From contig NW_020313044.1 in the NCBI RefSeq assembly GCF_003265705.1, forward strand, positions 6,048,307 through 6,112,306: a stretch of 64,000 bases of DNA. Direction: 5' to 3'. Each line of letters begins with the position of its first letter. The first letter of the stretch is position 1. The notes beneath the pieces are model-generated. The model saw nothing but the letters and a program-made list of their open reading frames with translations, had not been told where the DNA came from and ran no database searches. Positions 46,756 through 58,574 of this stretch are shown here, in pieces. This DNA comes from Callorhinus ursinus (Eukaryota > Chordata > Mammalia > Carnivora > Otariidae). Position numbers and translations under genes: made by a program.

Positions 46756-48180
46756 AGCAGGGCATTCACAGCATAATACATTCTACTCTATGCAAGCAAT
46801 GCAAGGATGGTTCGATAGTAGTAAATCTATTAATATCATTCACCATAGTCATAGGTCAAAGGAGAAGAGCCATTTGACCATTTTTGTACAGATGCCAAAA
46901 ATTCATTTGACAGACTGCAGTAGCCAATAAAAATTATTAATAAATAGTAGATATAACTTGCCATAAGAAAAACCATTGATAGTTCTATAAGAATCAGGCA
47001 TATTCCATTTATAAAAATAAAAATATAAAATATCTGAAATAAACGTAACAAAAATGCTTAAGATACATAAAGGAAATTTTAAAACTCTATTTCTATAAAG
47101 AAAATTTAAATAGAAGCCATTCCATCAGCTTGAGTTGGAATATTTAATACCACAGAGATATTAATTCACTCTAAATTGATCAATTAAAAGTGATCTTGAC
47201 CACAATACTAAGGTTCCTTTCATTTTCTCTCTCTTTTGCTCACTTGAGCTCCATTTTTTCAGAACTTGACAAGCTGGCTTGAAAGTATATTAAAATTAAA
47301 AACTGTAGCCATTAATCAGTGTTCTGGCTAAAAAGACAAAACAATAAATGGCATGGAGTCTAGAAATAAGCTTAACTATCCAAGAAAACTCATATAGATA
47401 TTTAGTATATAATAAACGAAGACTTCAAACTGGAGAGGAAAATACAGATTATTCAAATAAATGTTTCTGAAATAATCATTTTGAGAAAAAATAAAGCTGT
47501 ATCATTCCTCCCATGAGACAGGTCAAAGATTTAAGTATTTATATATTTAAAGAGTGAAACTGATAAAGTACCAGAAGAGAACAAGAGAAGAAAACCCTCA
47601 AATGGTGAAGTCCTTCCTCAGCAAGATACTGAACACAAAAGCCAGATAGGGAATAAATGATAAATTTAAATCGATAAGAATTAAACATCTTTGCATGGCA
47701 GAAATGAGAGCAAACTGGGAAAATACTTTCAGCACACATGATAAAAAAGTAGGTTTTTTAAATTTTTAAATTTTTAAAAAGGGATCTTAAAAATCAAGAA
47801 ATGAAGATGAATCAAAGAAAAATGGGAAAGGAGAAAGGTAAGAATTTTCGGTTTAGAAAAAAAGAAACTTAAGTGGCTTATCAACGTGAAAAGATATTCA
47901 ACTTACTCAAAGGTAAGATGTCATTTTTCATCTCTCAGATTGACAAAGATTAAAATATTTAATAACATACAATGTGGTCAAGAATGTGGAGAAACAGGCC
48001 ATCTTATACTCTCCTATAAGGATATCCATCAGTACAAACTCTTCATGGGGATGCTGGGGAATATGTGTCAAAATGTAAATGCACATATTCCTTGACCCAG
48101 CAATTTTATTTCTAGAAATTTGCTCGATCAATATACTCACTAACTTTTTCAAAGTGAAATATGTGTGTAGGAGCATTTTA
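46756..48180 (+). mobile_element. Old L1M ORF2 fragment, plus strand
   Basis: Plus-strand decayed ORF2: 'gcaagcaatgcaaggatggttcgatag' and 'aaatctattaatatcattcacc' (reverse-transcriptase region). Further on are 'gtctagaaataagcttaac', 'gatatccatcagtacaaac' and 'ttccttgacccagcaattttatttctagaaa' (C-terminal part). Many stops. Distinct from and older than the carnivore-specific L1s. Confidence 0.8.
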
Positions 48181-48578
48181 CCTTTCATTTTACATCTGTA
48201 TATATTATGTGACCCTCTTGTTTTCTATGCATATTTACTGCTTTTCTTATAAAAAGGGCCTTTCCTGCTTTGCTGCACTGTACTTTTAAACAAGGGCTAC
48301 ACATGTAGCAGTATTGTTGCAGATAAAGGCTTATTTGGTAAAAAATGTTGAATATGCATCTAAACCCTCCCTTACCTGAATGAAACCAACTCCAATCTTT
48401 GTGAAATATATTTAAGTGGTGAACTGGATTTTAAAGAATGAAGTAATCTCTTTTCAAAAGCATTCAATTCAAAAACCTTCAACTGGATGAATTTTGAAAT
48501 ACTCTTTTATAGTTTTTGCCCGAGATAAATGATAAATATTCCAATAATATCACTGAAAAACCCGTATATGTGTTTTAA
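48181..48578. other. Non-coding, unassigned AT-rich
   Basis: No feature recognised beyond AT richness. Confidence 0.5.
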
Positions 48579-48596
48579 CTAAATAAATAAAATTTT

Positions 48597-48785
48597 TTTT
48601 AAAGATTTTATGTATTTATTTGAGAGAGAGAGAATGAGAGAGAGAGCGCATGAGGGGGGGAGGGTCAGAGGGAGAAGCAGACTCCCTGCCGAGCAGGGAG
48701 CCCGATGCAGGACTCGATTCAGTGACTCCAGGATCATGACCTGAGCCGAAGGCAGTCGCTTAACCAACTGAGCCACCCAGGCGCC
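48597..48785 (-). mobile_element. CAN-SINE with 18-bp target-site duplication
   Basis: Minus-strand SINE: 'aaagattttatgtatttatttgag' tail complement, 'gagcagggagcccgatgcagg', head complement 'gagccacccaggcgcc'. Flanked by CTAAATAAATAAAATTTT at 48579-48596 and 48786-48803. Confidence 0.96.
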
Positions 48786-49112
48786 CTAAATAAATAAAAT
48801 TTTATAATTAAAAAACCAGTAAAGATCTAAAAGCATTAAGGCAGGGTTTCGGTGATAAATTGAAGCTGATAAAATTTCCATTACAGTATATTACCTGGAA
48901 ACGCTTAAGATGTTGAGACTATACAAAGTTAAAATAAAAACAAGAACCTGAATTTGATGTATTAAATATGGAATTTGATTTTTAAAGAAGAGTCCATATT
49001 TTTTGTACACAATGGCCACTTTCATTACCATTCAGATAATAGCACCACTGAATTAGCATATGCTCTGTAATCTTGGTTTAAAAGTGTCTTAAAATTTGGT
49101 TATTTTGTGGGG

Positions 49113-49326
49113 GGGCGCCTGGGTAGCTCAGTCAGTTAAGCATCTCACTCTTGATTTCAGCTCAGGTCATCTTGGGTGGGGGTGTGTGTGGGATCCAACC
49201 CCACATTGGGCTCCATGCTCAGTGCAGAGTCTGCCTGTCCCTCTCCCTCCTTCTCTCCCTCCCCCTCTGCCCCTACGCCCTGCTTGTGCATGCACATTCT
49301 CTCTCTCTCTCAAATAAAAAAAAATC
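49113..49326 (+). mobile_element. CAN-SINE
   Basis: Plus-strand SINE: GGGGCGCCTGGGTAGCTCAG head, 'ctctccctccttctctccc' pyrimidine region and 'tctcaaataaaaaaaaatc' tail. An imperfect duplication ('ttaaaatttggttatttt' before, 'ttaaaattttgatatttt' after) flanks it. The head region carries an extra 'gggtgggggtgtgtgtggg' G-rich variant. Confidence 0.94.
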
Positions 49327-49464
49327 TTTAAAATTTTGATATTTTTTTCTGTAATTAAAGTACTAGCAATGGAATTTAAAAGTTCAAATAAAAAATAAGT
49401 TCAGCACCAAAGTGCAGTCACCACATTGCTCAAAATCTCATGATTTAAAAGGAACTGCTATGGA

Positions 49465-49670
49465 CTCTGAGAAACAAACTGAGGGTTCTAGAGGGGAGGG
49501 GGGTGGGAGGATGGGTTAGCCTGGTGATGGGTATTGAGGAGGGCACGTTCTGCGTGGAGCACTGGGTGTTATATGCAAACAATGAATCATGGAACACGAC
49601 ATCAAAAACTAATGATGTAATGTATGGTGATTAACATAACATAATAAAAAAATTGCTGGATATTTAAAAA
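49465..49670 (+). mobile_element. 5'-truncated L1 3' UTR with two A-tracts
   Basis: Plus strand: 'ctctgagaaacaaactgaggg', 'agaggggaggggggtgggagg', 'aatgtatggtgattaacataacataataaaaaa', then ATTGCTGGATATTT and a second A-tract. Exact 18-bp duplication AAAAGGAACTGCTATGGA at 49447-49464 and 49671-49688. The first L1 bases overlap the duplication (TGGA), suggesting microhomology at the 5' junction. Confidence 0.95.
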
Positions 49671-49688
49671 AAAAGGAACTGCTATGGA

Positions 49689-50259
49689 GCCATTATGCAT
49701 ATAAAATCTCTAATAATGATCAAATGTTTCAAATTGGACTTAATGAAGAGGGAGAATGGCCAGTCCTCTAATATGCTGTAGAGTCAAGTGACAATTGGTA
49801 ATCAAGAACAAAGATTAATAAGCAAACTTCCATTTTTATCTAAAATATTTTACCTAAAAAATTAGGAAGTCAATCAAATATTAAGTCTGTAGATGTTGGT
49901 CACATGTTTTTTTTTTTTTTTTTAATTCACTGATTTTTTTTCCTGGGTTAGACAAAGTAATAATTTATTACTGTTTCTCACAATACTGGATTTTGTATTC
50001 TAATACAAACTGAAATTAGGAACAAAACAATGTCTATGGCAAATTGTTAGGTCACTCCTGTTGGCTTCAGTTAGAACAAGCCAATCACAAATCAGGTTGA
50101 ATTTGCCAACAATCTGGGCCTAATAAAAGAGAATGTATCCAAACCTTCTGAAAGGGATTAAATATGCTGTTTAACTTTACTAGTCCACACAGGACACTAG
50201 CAATGGATAAAGAATGCAGGCCACCTGCCCCCAAGCAGAAACCACCACAGACCAGGGAA
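49689..50259. other. Non-coding, unassigned; poly(T)
   Basis: A T17-type tract lies at about 49907-49923. No other feature recognised. Confidence 0.5.
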
Positions 50260-50410
50260 GGAGGGCGCTGGATCTTAGTTTTGACTCAGCTGGGAGGGAG
50301 CTGGGTGATTGTGGGTAAAGCACTGAATCTTTGAACGGCTCATTTTTCTTATTTAAGAAATGAAGGGATTGAATTAGGCTTCTAAGAGCCTCCTTAGCTC
50401 TTAATCCATA
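50260..50410 (+). mobile_element. MIR SINE, diverged
   Basis: 'cttagttttgactcagctgggagggagctgggtgattgtgggtaaagcactgaatctttgaacggctcatttttcttatttaagaaatgaagggattg' fits the MIR core in order. Diverged. Confidence 0.65.
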
Positions 50411-51879
50411 AATAACACTTGTTATTTAACAAGTTATATGAACAGTGGTAGAGAATCTGAAGAAATAGAAGACCACTCTGCTGTCACTTATGACTATCTC
50501 AACACATCTAGAAAGAAACTCTCGCCTTTAGTGACTTCCCCTAAGCTATGTAGGATGATTGACTGATTTGTGCATGCATGTGCTACAAGCACAATGCTAA
50601 GTGCTGCATAATATACTGGTGAAGAAAAGACATGGTCCTACCCTTGTGGAGTGTATGTTGTAGTGTTAGCTGGTACAGCTGAGTTAGGTTGGGTACCCCA
50701 AGTTGTTAGGATAAATTAGATTGGTCATTAAATTCTACCTTCAATTACCTTGCTTAAGTCTTCTAAAAACGAGTACACCAAGTACTCAAACTGATACACT
50801 TTAAACTAATGTGACATGGCAAATTCAGAGTCTGGTACACATGAATAGCTTTTTCAATCAATCCATGTATGCTGCTAATGTTACCTTTTCTCAACAACAA
50901 AACCAATTTATGTACTCAGGAATCTTATAATCAGTGCCATATTGTAATCTTATTTTAAGTTATTATGCATGTAAAATATTATATATATTTATATGCAAAT
51001 ATACATATGTTATACATAAATATGTACATATTATACATGTAAAATGAAACAATTATGTTAAGAACCTAGATTTTTTGGTATAAAAGAAATATGTACAAGT
51101 ATGAAGTCAAAGAAAAAACTTTTATCCTAAATATGAATTGGAGATATCATTACGAATTCATGATTCTCTTCCTCTCATTTATGATTTTTTTTTGTCATAG
51201 ATTTGTCTATTGGAAAGGTTTAGAAACAATGATAATGCAGGAGTGATGAGTAACCTTACCACTCAGATTGTGGTTTTTAAATGCTATGTCTCTCTGAAAG
51301 GAACCGGAGTTCTCAGAAAAGGCTGATTCTAGTCTGGAGCCAGAAATGAGTGAGATAAGCCTGGGAAGTCTTGGGCTAGTAAACAAGGAATCCTTGAAAG
51401 ACTAGGAGGGAATGTGTCAAAAGATGCAGGAGTCAACCATAAGGCATTCCCACTGTGCTAATATAGGACAACTTGAATATCAAAAAGAAAAATGATTTGA
51501 TAGATTGAAACCCAAGAAACACATAAGAAAATTCAAGAGAAAAAACCCCTGTTACTAGGTATCAACTTACTGGTCTGAAAATTGATAAAGGAAAAGAATC
51601 AAGAATTCTTTAATTCTGCAGTGCCATCTATGAAACATTCTTGCCTAAAAATATAAACTAGAATCTAATCAAGCCTCTGGATCTAGCCACCATTTGTAAG
51701 AAATATGGATGGCAGAAGAACAAGTTAAATAACACCATGGTGAATGAAATTCAGAATGTGTAATACTCTCAATTTCTCCAACAAATCAATGGTGCAAAAA
51801 GGTGTCTCAGGGGGACTGTTCTAGAAGAGATATAGGAGAAAAAAGAATGCATTTTGTGGACTATGTTTTAATCCTGATT
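50411..51879. other. Non-coding, AT-rich, mostly unassigned
   Basis: Includes an ancient-repeat-like piece at about 50565-50660 ('gctacaagcacaatgctaagtgctgc') and an AT-rich low-complexity tract at about 50968-51060. No gene. Confidence 0.5.
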
Positions 51880-52250
51880 TAGATCCATTTTTTACAGAGA
51901 CATCCTTGAAACAATTTGGGAAATTAGGTATTAGATGGTATTAAGGAATCCGTTAATTTTTTAAGAGTGATAATAGCATAGTAACTATGTAAAATATTCC
52001 TTATCATGTAAAAATGCATACTGAAGTATTTGTGTCATTATGATTGACACAAGGTCTAAGATTTGAACCTTAAATTCTCCAGCCCCATTCCCAATTTTAC
52101 TACCCCACCAACCCAACCAGAGGAGGCTAGATGAAACCTGATTGGCAGTATGTTGATCGGCGTTGAAGTTACATGGTGGGCATATGAAGATTATTAACTT
52201 TCCCTTCTTTGTGTATGCTTGAAAATTTCTGTAATAAAATATTTTAAAAG
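51880..52250 (+). repeat. Old retroelement-like 3' end, family unassigned
   Basis: 'ttgggaaattaggtattagatggtattaaggaatccgttaattttttaagagtgataatagc' and the end 'tgcttgaaaatttctgtaataaaatattttaaaag' match a common mammalian repeat pattern ending in AATAAAA. Family not named. Confidence 0.45.
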
Positions 52251-52999
52251 TACACCATTACAGAGAAGGATTTGCTATTGTGTCTATATTCAGCTAAGCT
52301 TCACTGACTGCTAGTAGTTTCTTTGTTTCTCACTTTTTTCATCCTAGGAATGATCTCTGTCTTGCTAAGTCCCCAATTTTTGGGTTCACTGTATTTCCTT
52401 TAAGTCAGCAAATTTCTAATTCCACTTATCTCCTCCTGTTGTCTTCACAGGGGTCTTGGGATGAGATCCTATAAATATAACAATTTTTCCATACTCCTAG
52501 CTAACATAAGATGTCCATCTTCATTTATTTTTCTTCTTGAGAAGCTTTTTCAGTTTGTGTTGGATTTGTGGATGAATTTCCTGGTATATAGTTCTGTCAA
52601 GGAAAGGGCTTCTGAAGATCTTCTAAGCAACAGTTTTAACCTTTAAATTTACAACTGCAAACTGACAGATGATTAATATTTAACCCATTTCATTACAATA
52701 GAAATAGAAGGTGGATATGTTTGTTCCCCATTACAGAAAGCTGCTTTCTGAACAAAACCTTTTGTTTTTGTGATGCCCATTCTTTCCAGGCACTGCTGAG
52801 ACAGTAAGATCACTCACTATGTATTTACTTAGATTTTGTATGCCATATCAATCATATACAATGTAGTCTTTAAGCTCCCTTCTTAAAATGGGCCACAGAG
52901 CATTCACATCCTCAGCTACAACTGAGTTATGAATCACATGTGTGTGTATAGGTCTATTGTGAAGGAAGCTGAATTGGTGAGGAAATGTTAATCCCCATT
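52251..52999. other. Non-coding, unassigned
   Basis: No gene or repeat assigned. The 61-codon frame at 52461-52646 lacks domains. Confidence 0.5.
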
Positions 53000-53260
53000 T
53001 GCTGAGTATATACTGTAGACTAGGTTCTGTGCCAGGTGCTTCACATACACCTTTTCATTAATGACAGTTCATAGTAATAAAAATGGTTATTATCATTACA
53101 AAGATCATTTCCTTAGCCTCTGCTATGTTCCACTTGATATATTTTCCATTTGAGCAGACAAAAGCTCTGAGGTTACTGCAGCTATTTTAAGTGAGGTTAA
53201 GTAACTTACTCAGGTTTACTCAGACTGAAATGGTGAACTCTGACTTCCAGATCTCTGCTG
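53000..53260 (-). mobile_element. MIR SINE, minus strand, with internal insertion or decay
   Basis: 'tgctgagtatatactgtagactaggttctgtgccaggtgcttcacatacacc' and 'gtgaggttaagtaacttactcaggtttactcagactgaaatggtgaactctg' are the two ends of a minus-strand MIR. The middle is diverged. Confidence 0.65.
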
Positions 53261-54629
53261 CCTTCGTTTTTTTCCACTGGTCTTTTGCATATGCTTGCAT
53301 AATTTTTGCCACCTTACATATGACTTACACAATTATTTATGTATTTTTAAATTGACAAATTTTTCCTTAAATATATTTACCCCCAAATGAACTTAAATAT
53401 CACTTTCATAAATGGGAAACTAGTATCACTTGGCATAGATAACAGGTACCCATATAAATAATTCCTATGAAATTTTGGCCTCTGCAGCCTGAGACTGGCC
53501 CCACTCTGATGGAGTGATGGAGTACACTGATTCCCCCCCTCATCTCTGGTTATCCCACGTAGTGCTGCACTTAAGTCATCTGTGTACCTCCCTTTAAGCA
53601 ATACATGGTTTAATATCTTCCAACGTTGTTTCAAATAAATGAAGATATTATGGATCATGGGTCTCTGTTGTGAAAGATTAAACCTCAGGCATACTTTGGC
53701 AAACATGCTATTGACACTAGGCATGAAAGTTTAAAAAAAAAGGCTTAGTTCAAATAAACTAATCAGAAAACAGACACACAAAGGGGAACTTAATAAATGG
53801 GCTAATTGTATTTCCTGGCAATATTTTGACAATATTCAGTTTTCCAGTGAGATACAGTTCTATATATACAGTAGTGCTTCAAATACACTGTGTGTGCATA
53901 TTTGTGGGCACATACATGTATAGTGTCTATATCCATGTGTGTATATGTATCATTCTGTTTATATTGGGACTGCTTATGCTATTGTGTACTTCCTGAAGAT
54001 TATGTACGCCTTAAACTAAAATGGTCCTGTGAATTATGCTTGTGCAGAGGCTATGGTCCTGATTTATGTACAAGAAACCAGTTCAAGAGCCATTATAAGA
54101 GGATTGTCAATCATAGTCATTATCTGGCTGAACACTGCAAATTTATTAATTAGTATGAAGATTCTTCCCTACAGTTTTGGGTTGGCATGTGTGTGCACAC
54201 AGTGGTTAAGGATGTCAAATCCATTTAACAGGAAATGGACAGCCCATTCCTTACATTTTTTATTCACAGGGTAAGATATAATTATAGGAATTTTGGTCCA
54301 AGATCACAAGGCTGTGTAGGCTGGAATCCAAAGTCTTTGGATATTAAAAAAGTTCAAAAACCTCTTTTATGTAAAAATGTTCCTATTTGGAAGGTAATAT
54401 GGTTTGGTAGAAATAGAAGGGACTTTGAAGTCACACCTAAGTAGAAATCCTCACTTTCTACCGATAAACTGAGGGACCTTATCTTTTGTTTCCCTGTTCA
54501 TTAAGTGATGGCAACAGCTCCTTCATGAGAGGATTTTTAAAAGATTAAACAATATTTCTAAATTATTAAGCCTATTGTCTCACTGAATTTTTCATCTGTT
54601 TATAATTATCATTTTATTTATAATAGCTT
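53261..54629. other. Non-coding, unassigned
   Basis: No gene. The 115-codon minus frame at 53377-53724 has no recognisable domain. A TG-rich stretch lies at about 53888-53955. Confidence 0.45.
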
Positions 54630-54980
54630 TTTATTCATTAACCAAACATGGAGTGCTGATATGTGGCAGGTCCTGTGCTGGGTAGATGCAGGAGTAAAGA
54701 GGTCCTCCAGCCAATAAGCCAGATTAAGAAGATTATGTTAAGGGCTATAAAAATAATTGAGAAAAACAAAAACAAATGAAATAGACAGTGAGTGCTGGGC
54801 ATGGCAGTTAGCAGAGGTCTCTCCGAGGAAGTGGCATTAACCTGAAACCTGACAGAGAGATTGGGTTGGCCATGGGAAGAACCTGGGGTGGCATTTCACC
54901 CCAGGTGAAGAGGGAGAGAGGCAGGGATGAGACAGGAGGCTATTACCATAGTCTTTAGAGATATTGATGAATTGAGTGAG
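54630..54980 (+). repeat. Ancient interspersed repeat with internal palindrome
   Basis: 'ggagtgctgatatgtggcaggtcctgtgctgggtagatgc', 'tgcagcagaggtctctccgagg'-like and 'gacaggaggctattaccatagtc' blocks follow the long old repeat pattern of 25690. Inside, ACCTGGGGTG (54881-54890) and CACCCCAGGT (54897-54906) form a perfect 10-bp inverted repeat around GCATTT. Confidence 0.45.
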
Positions 54981-56224
54981 GACAACAGTAATGCAGGTTT
55001 ATCTGAACCTTGTAATAAATACTTCTTCCCCTTTCCCAAAATGTCCTCAAAAAGACAATTATGTTATTGGACAATTTCCACTAAGCATAAATTCAAAGGA
55101 AGAAAGCAAAAATGCTTCTTATATAAAATCTTATAGAAAATAAGATCTTGGAGCCTCATGGACTTTCTATGAATTGTTTTTCTTCCTGACTAAGCTCTGG
55201 GATCAGATATGTTACTATGACAAATGGGTCTGCTTCAGATTTGATTATTATTTTCATTTAGTATTGCCTACTCAGATTCCTGGTAATAAAACGTCCCAGA
55301 GATATTTAAAAAGAAGAATGAATGTTCTCTCCTTCCCTTACAGATATTCACTCGGCTGACTCACTGGCAAACTTGAACAGAGAAATTAACTGTTTTGTTG
55401 TGGCACCTCTGCCATGGGTAAAGGCAGTTCTTGTGTGATGTGCTGGGACAGCCAAAAAACCATACATCAAAAGGCATGGAACAGGATGCATTCTATAAAG
55501 TAAAACAACTTGCAGTTCACATCCTTTCCTCTTGGTTCTTCTAATCCTGGTTTAATTTGAGAAAAAGGAACAAAGAGCCAACTGTTGGTTTGTTTCCTGG
55601 ACAGCTAAGTCATGAAAGACTTCTCTCTGTAGGGGGTCCATGCATTTCAAATTATGGATAATCTATACTGCCCATTGCCAGCTGCCTTCTACCCTTCTGC
55701 TTTTGCGATTCCAGCCTCTGGACCCCCTCCTTTTCTGTTGTCTTTCTCTTGCCTTGGAGAGTTGACCTTCAACACCCTGCTATGCTCTATTTTCTTTGAT
55801 GATTATTTAATCCAAGGAAACCAGTTCTCACTGATGAATGAGCAACATCTTTACACTTGCAGAATGACAAGGTCAAGGATTCTTAAGTCATAATAATCCT
55901 AATTGCCCTGGAATGGATTCAAAAGCAATACTGGAGGGTAATGACCAAAATGGTCTGAAATAACCCATCCCTAGCCCCTTACCCCACCTCCTCTTCCCCT
56001 TTGGTTTTGTTATGTGGTCTTAAGAATAAGCGCAGTGTATACACCTCAGCATTCCCTTATTCATTTCCTCAGATGACTGGAACACTTAGAGAACATATCA
56101 ATAAAGTAGTCAGAGACTTGCTAATGCCTGTCCGTGGTTAAAATTAACCCTCAAAATTTTGAGGCTGCTTTGTAGATTCCTGTATAGAAAATGATTCAGC
56201 CTCTGATGTATACACTAGAGAAAA
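54981..56224. other. Non-coding, unassigned
   Basis: No gene or repeat assigned. Frames at 54927-55136 and 55654-55893 lack domains. Confidence 0.45.
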
Positions 56225-56450
56225 CACCAGTATAATGTGGTGGGAATTGCATGGGCTGTGAAAAAAGGCTGGGTTGGGTCAGCGTTCTAATACACACTAA
56301 CTGTGTGATCTCAGGCACATTAACTGAGATATAATAGAAATTACCTCATAGAGATTTTGTAAGGATTTAGTATCATAGTGTAGCAAAGCAGTTAGCAGAG
56401 TCTGGCACATAGTAGGCATTCAATAATTTGATAATTCAATAATTGTTGGC
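56225..56450 (+). mobile_element. MIR SINE, near full length
   Basis: 'gtggtgggaattgcatgggctgtg', 'ctaactgtgtgatctcaggcacattaactgag', 'aaggatttagtatcatagtg' and 'ggcacatagtaggcattcaataa' are all in MIR order. Confidence 0.85.
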
Positions 56451-56599
56451 TACTACTTTTATTACCAGTACAAATTGCCACTCTTAGTTTGGATGGGATG
56501 AAGACTACAGAAGAAGCATCTTTGGCTGAAAATAGGAGCTCCCATAATGTTCTATTTACTAATGACTTTAAGAGAATATCTTCTCCTTTGTACAGCCTT

Positions 56600-56745
56600 T
56601 GTGTTGGACCTCCTTCAAAATAGTGCAGTGTTCCATGATCTCATTGTGAGGGCAGAGAATGTGCCTTGGTCTTTGTGCTTCCTCAGTGTCCTGCAAAGTG
56701 TCTGGTGCATAGTAAGCGCTCATCACAAGTGTGTTTGAATCAAAG
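56600..56745 (+). mobile_element. L2 3' end
   Basis: 'tgagggcagagaatgtgccttggtctttgtgcttcctcagtgtcctgcaaagtgtctggtgcatagtaagcgctcat' matches the L2 3' terminus. Confidence 0.65.
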
Positions 56746-56834
56746 ACACAACAAATCTAAGTAATTTCTTTTCTATAGTCTCCTGAAACTCAGATGCTTA
56801 AAGGGTTGAAAAATCAGAGTTGTTTTATTTATTT

Positions 56835-57105
56835 ATATAATTTTTTTATTATGTTATGTTAGTCACCATACAGTACATCATTAGTTTTCGATGTAGCCTT
56901 CCATGATCCATTGTTTGCATATAACACCCAGCGCCTCATTCAATACATGCCCTCCTTAATACCCATCACTTAATACCCATCACTTAATACCCATCACTGA
57001 CTCCCCATCCCCCAAACCCCCTCCCCTCTAAAACCCACAGTTTGATTCCCAGAGTCCATAGTCTCTCATGGTTCGTCTCCCCCTCTGATTCCCCCCCTTT
57101 AATTT
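56835..57105 (-). mobile_element. 5'-truncated L1 3' UTR with triplicated 14-mer
   Basis: Minus-strand L1 3' UTR ('gttatgttagtcaccatacagtacatcattag', 'ctctcatggttcgtctccccctctgattcc'). TTAATACCCATCAC occurs three times in tandem at 56956-56997, where the related copies in this window have it once. A CAN-SINE fragment follows on its right. Confidence 0.92.
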
Positions 57106-57111
57106 TTCCCT

Positions 57112-57240
57112 TCCTTATTTTTAAAGATTTATTTTTATTTGAGAGTGTGAGAGTGAGAGCAAGCGGTGGGGGGGGGGAATACCAAGCAGACTCCCTGCCA
57201 AGTGTGAAGCCCATCACGGGGCTCCCTCGCAGGACCCCAA
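57112..57240 (-). mobile_element. CAN-SINE fragment, head missing
   Basis: 'tttttaaagatttatttttatttgagag', G-run at 57168-57177, 'agcagactccctgccaagtgtgaagccc', '…aggaccccaagagc'. The tRNA-like head complement is absent, so the copy is truncated at its right (5') side. Confidence 0.85.
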
Positions 57241-57639
57241 GAGCTGCTTTAAAATAGAACTGACAAATGCCCACCTACTTTAAAATCTGTTCAATATAGT
57301 ATCACTGAACACGTTCTAAATACTGAAAACATTGTAGAACAAAAAATCTGCAGATTCCAGGCAGCTGGATTTAAAAACAATTCCAGGTCATCTCAGTTTG
57401 CTTTAAGCAAATCCATTCTCTATCTGGTTTTAAAAATTTCAAAGATGTAATTTTGCAGACAAAAGACTTGGCCACTTTTTATAGTGAGATTACCAAAGAT
57501 ACCAAAGACCAGCTTAAAAAAAGTCTGCCTAAAAATGCATTTCTTACAACTATAATTAATAATACTGTAATGTATATTTGAAAGTTGCTAGTAGTATAGT
57601 AAAAGTTTTCATGTCAAGAAAAAGACATTTTATAACTGT

Positions 57640-57755
57640 GTGGTAATGGATGGTGTCTAGACTTATTATAGTGATCATTTCACAATATGAACAAATATCA
57701 AATCATTATGTTGTACACCTGCAACATGTTATATATCAATTATATCTAAAAAAAT
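57640..57755 (+). mobile_element. Old L1M 3' terminus
   Basis: 'tagtgatcatttcacaatatgaacaaatatcaaatcattatgttgtacacctgcaac' and 'tatatatcaattatatctaaaaaaa' match a common L1M 3' end. Confidence 0.75.
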
Positions 57756-57824
57756 GCATTTTCAGTAAACACCTGACAGAGGTAACCAATTGATGTAACT
57801 TACTAAATTAAGAGTAGATTGAGT

Positions 57825-57873
57825 GGGGCATCTGGATGGCTCATTCAGTTAAGCAGTTAAGTGTCTGATTCTT
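57825..57873 (+). mobile_element. CAN-SINE head fragment
   Basis: 'gggcatctggatggctcattcagttaag' followed by 'cagttaagtgtctgattcttgg' is a SINE head carrying a partial internal repeat of 'cagttaag'. It stops abruptly. A complete SINE in the same orientation begins 84 bp further on. Confidence 0.75.
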
Positions 57874-57956
57874 GGTAAGTGTTTCATGATAGAGTTGGAA
57901 GAGTTGAGGACACTTGGGCTATTAACATAGGGTCTCACTTAAAAAATCTGAAATCT

Positions 57957-58150
57957 TGGAGAGCCTGGGTGGCTCATTTGGTTAGGTGTCAGACTCTTGA
58001 TTTTGGTTCAGGTCATGATCTCAGGGTCATGAGATCGAATCCCGCCTTGGCTCTACACTCAGCACGGAGTCTGCTTGAGATTCTCTCTCCCTCTCTCTTT
58101 GCCCCTCCTCCCCCTCCCCTAGTGCATGCACTCTCTATAAAATCTTAAAA
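57957..58150 (+). mobile_element. CAN-SINE
   Basis: Plus strand: 'gagcctgggtggctcatttgg' head, 'gatctcagggtcatgagatcgaatccc' B-box-like region, 'ctctctccctctctctttgcc' and a short tail 'ataaaatcttaaaa'. AAGAGTAGAATGA after the tail resembles AAGAGTAGATTGA before the head fragment at 57825 (about 57810-57822). The two SINE pieces may therefore belong to one event. Confidence 0.92.
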
Positions 58151-58574
58151 AGAGTAGAATGATCTTATTATTTCAAGATTATCACATTCTTTTAGATTTG
58201 ACTGACATAATTATCCAAAAGGAAAAGCTGTGTTCTTTGTCAACAGATGCTTATTCAGAGAATTTTAGGACAAACTGTCAGGACGTTGTTAGAATTGTTC
58301 AGAAAAGGGTCATGATGGCTGGCGCTGGGTGTAAAAACATGGTAATTGAACACAAATGAAGGGTCTATTCTGAGGATCTTTGTAATATCATCCCAGATCT
58401 AATAGTGGCCTCATATAATAATTAAAGAGAAAAACAAATAGCTAAACCACAAGAATCTTTCCTCTTTACTTTCCATGTGATTTCACTTTCTGTACAGCAA
58501 TGAACTTTGGTCAATTCCCTTTAAATACTGTTTTTTTTCCCCCTTTGCTCATTCTTTTTCTAGTTGTTGTTCCT

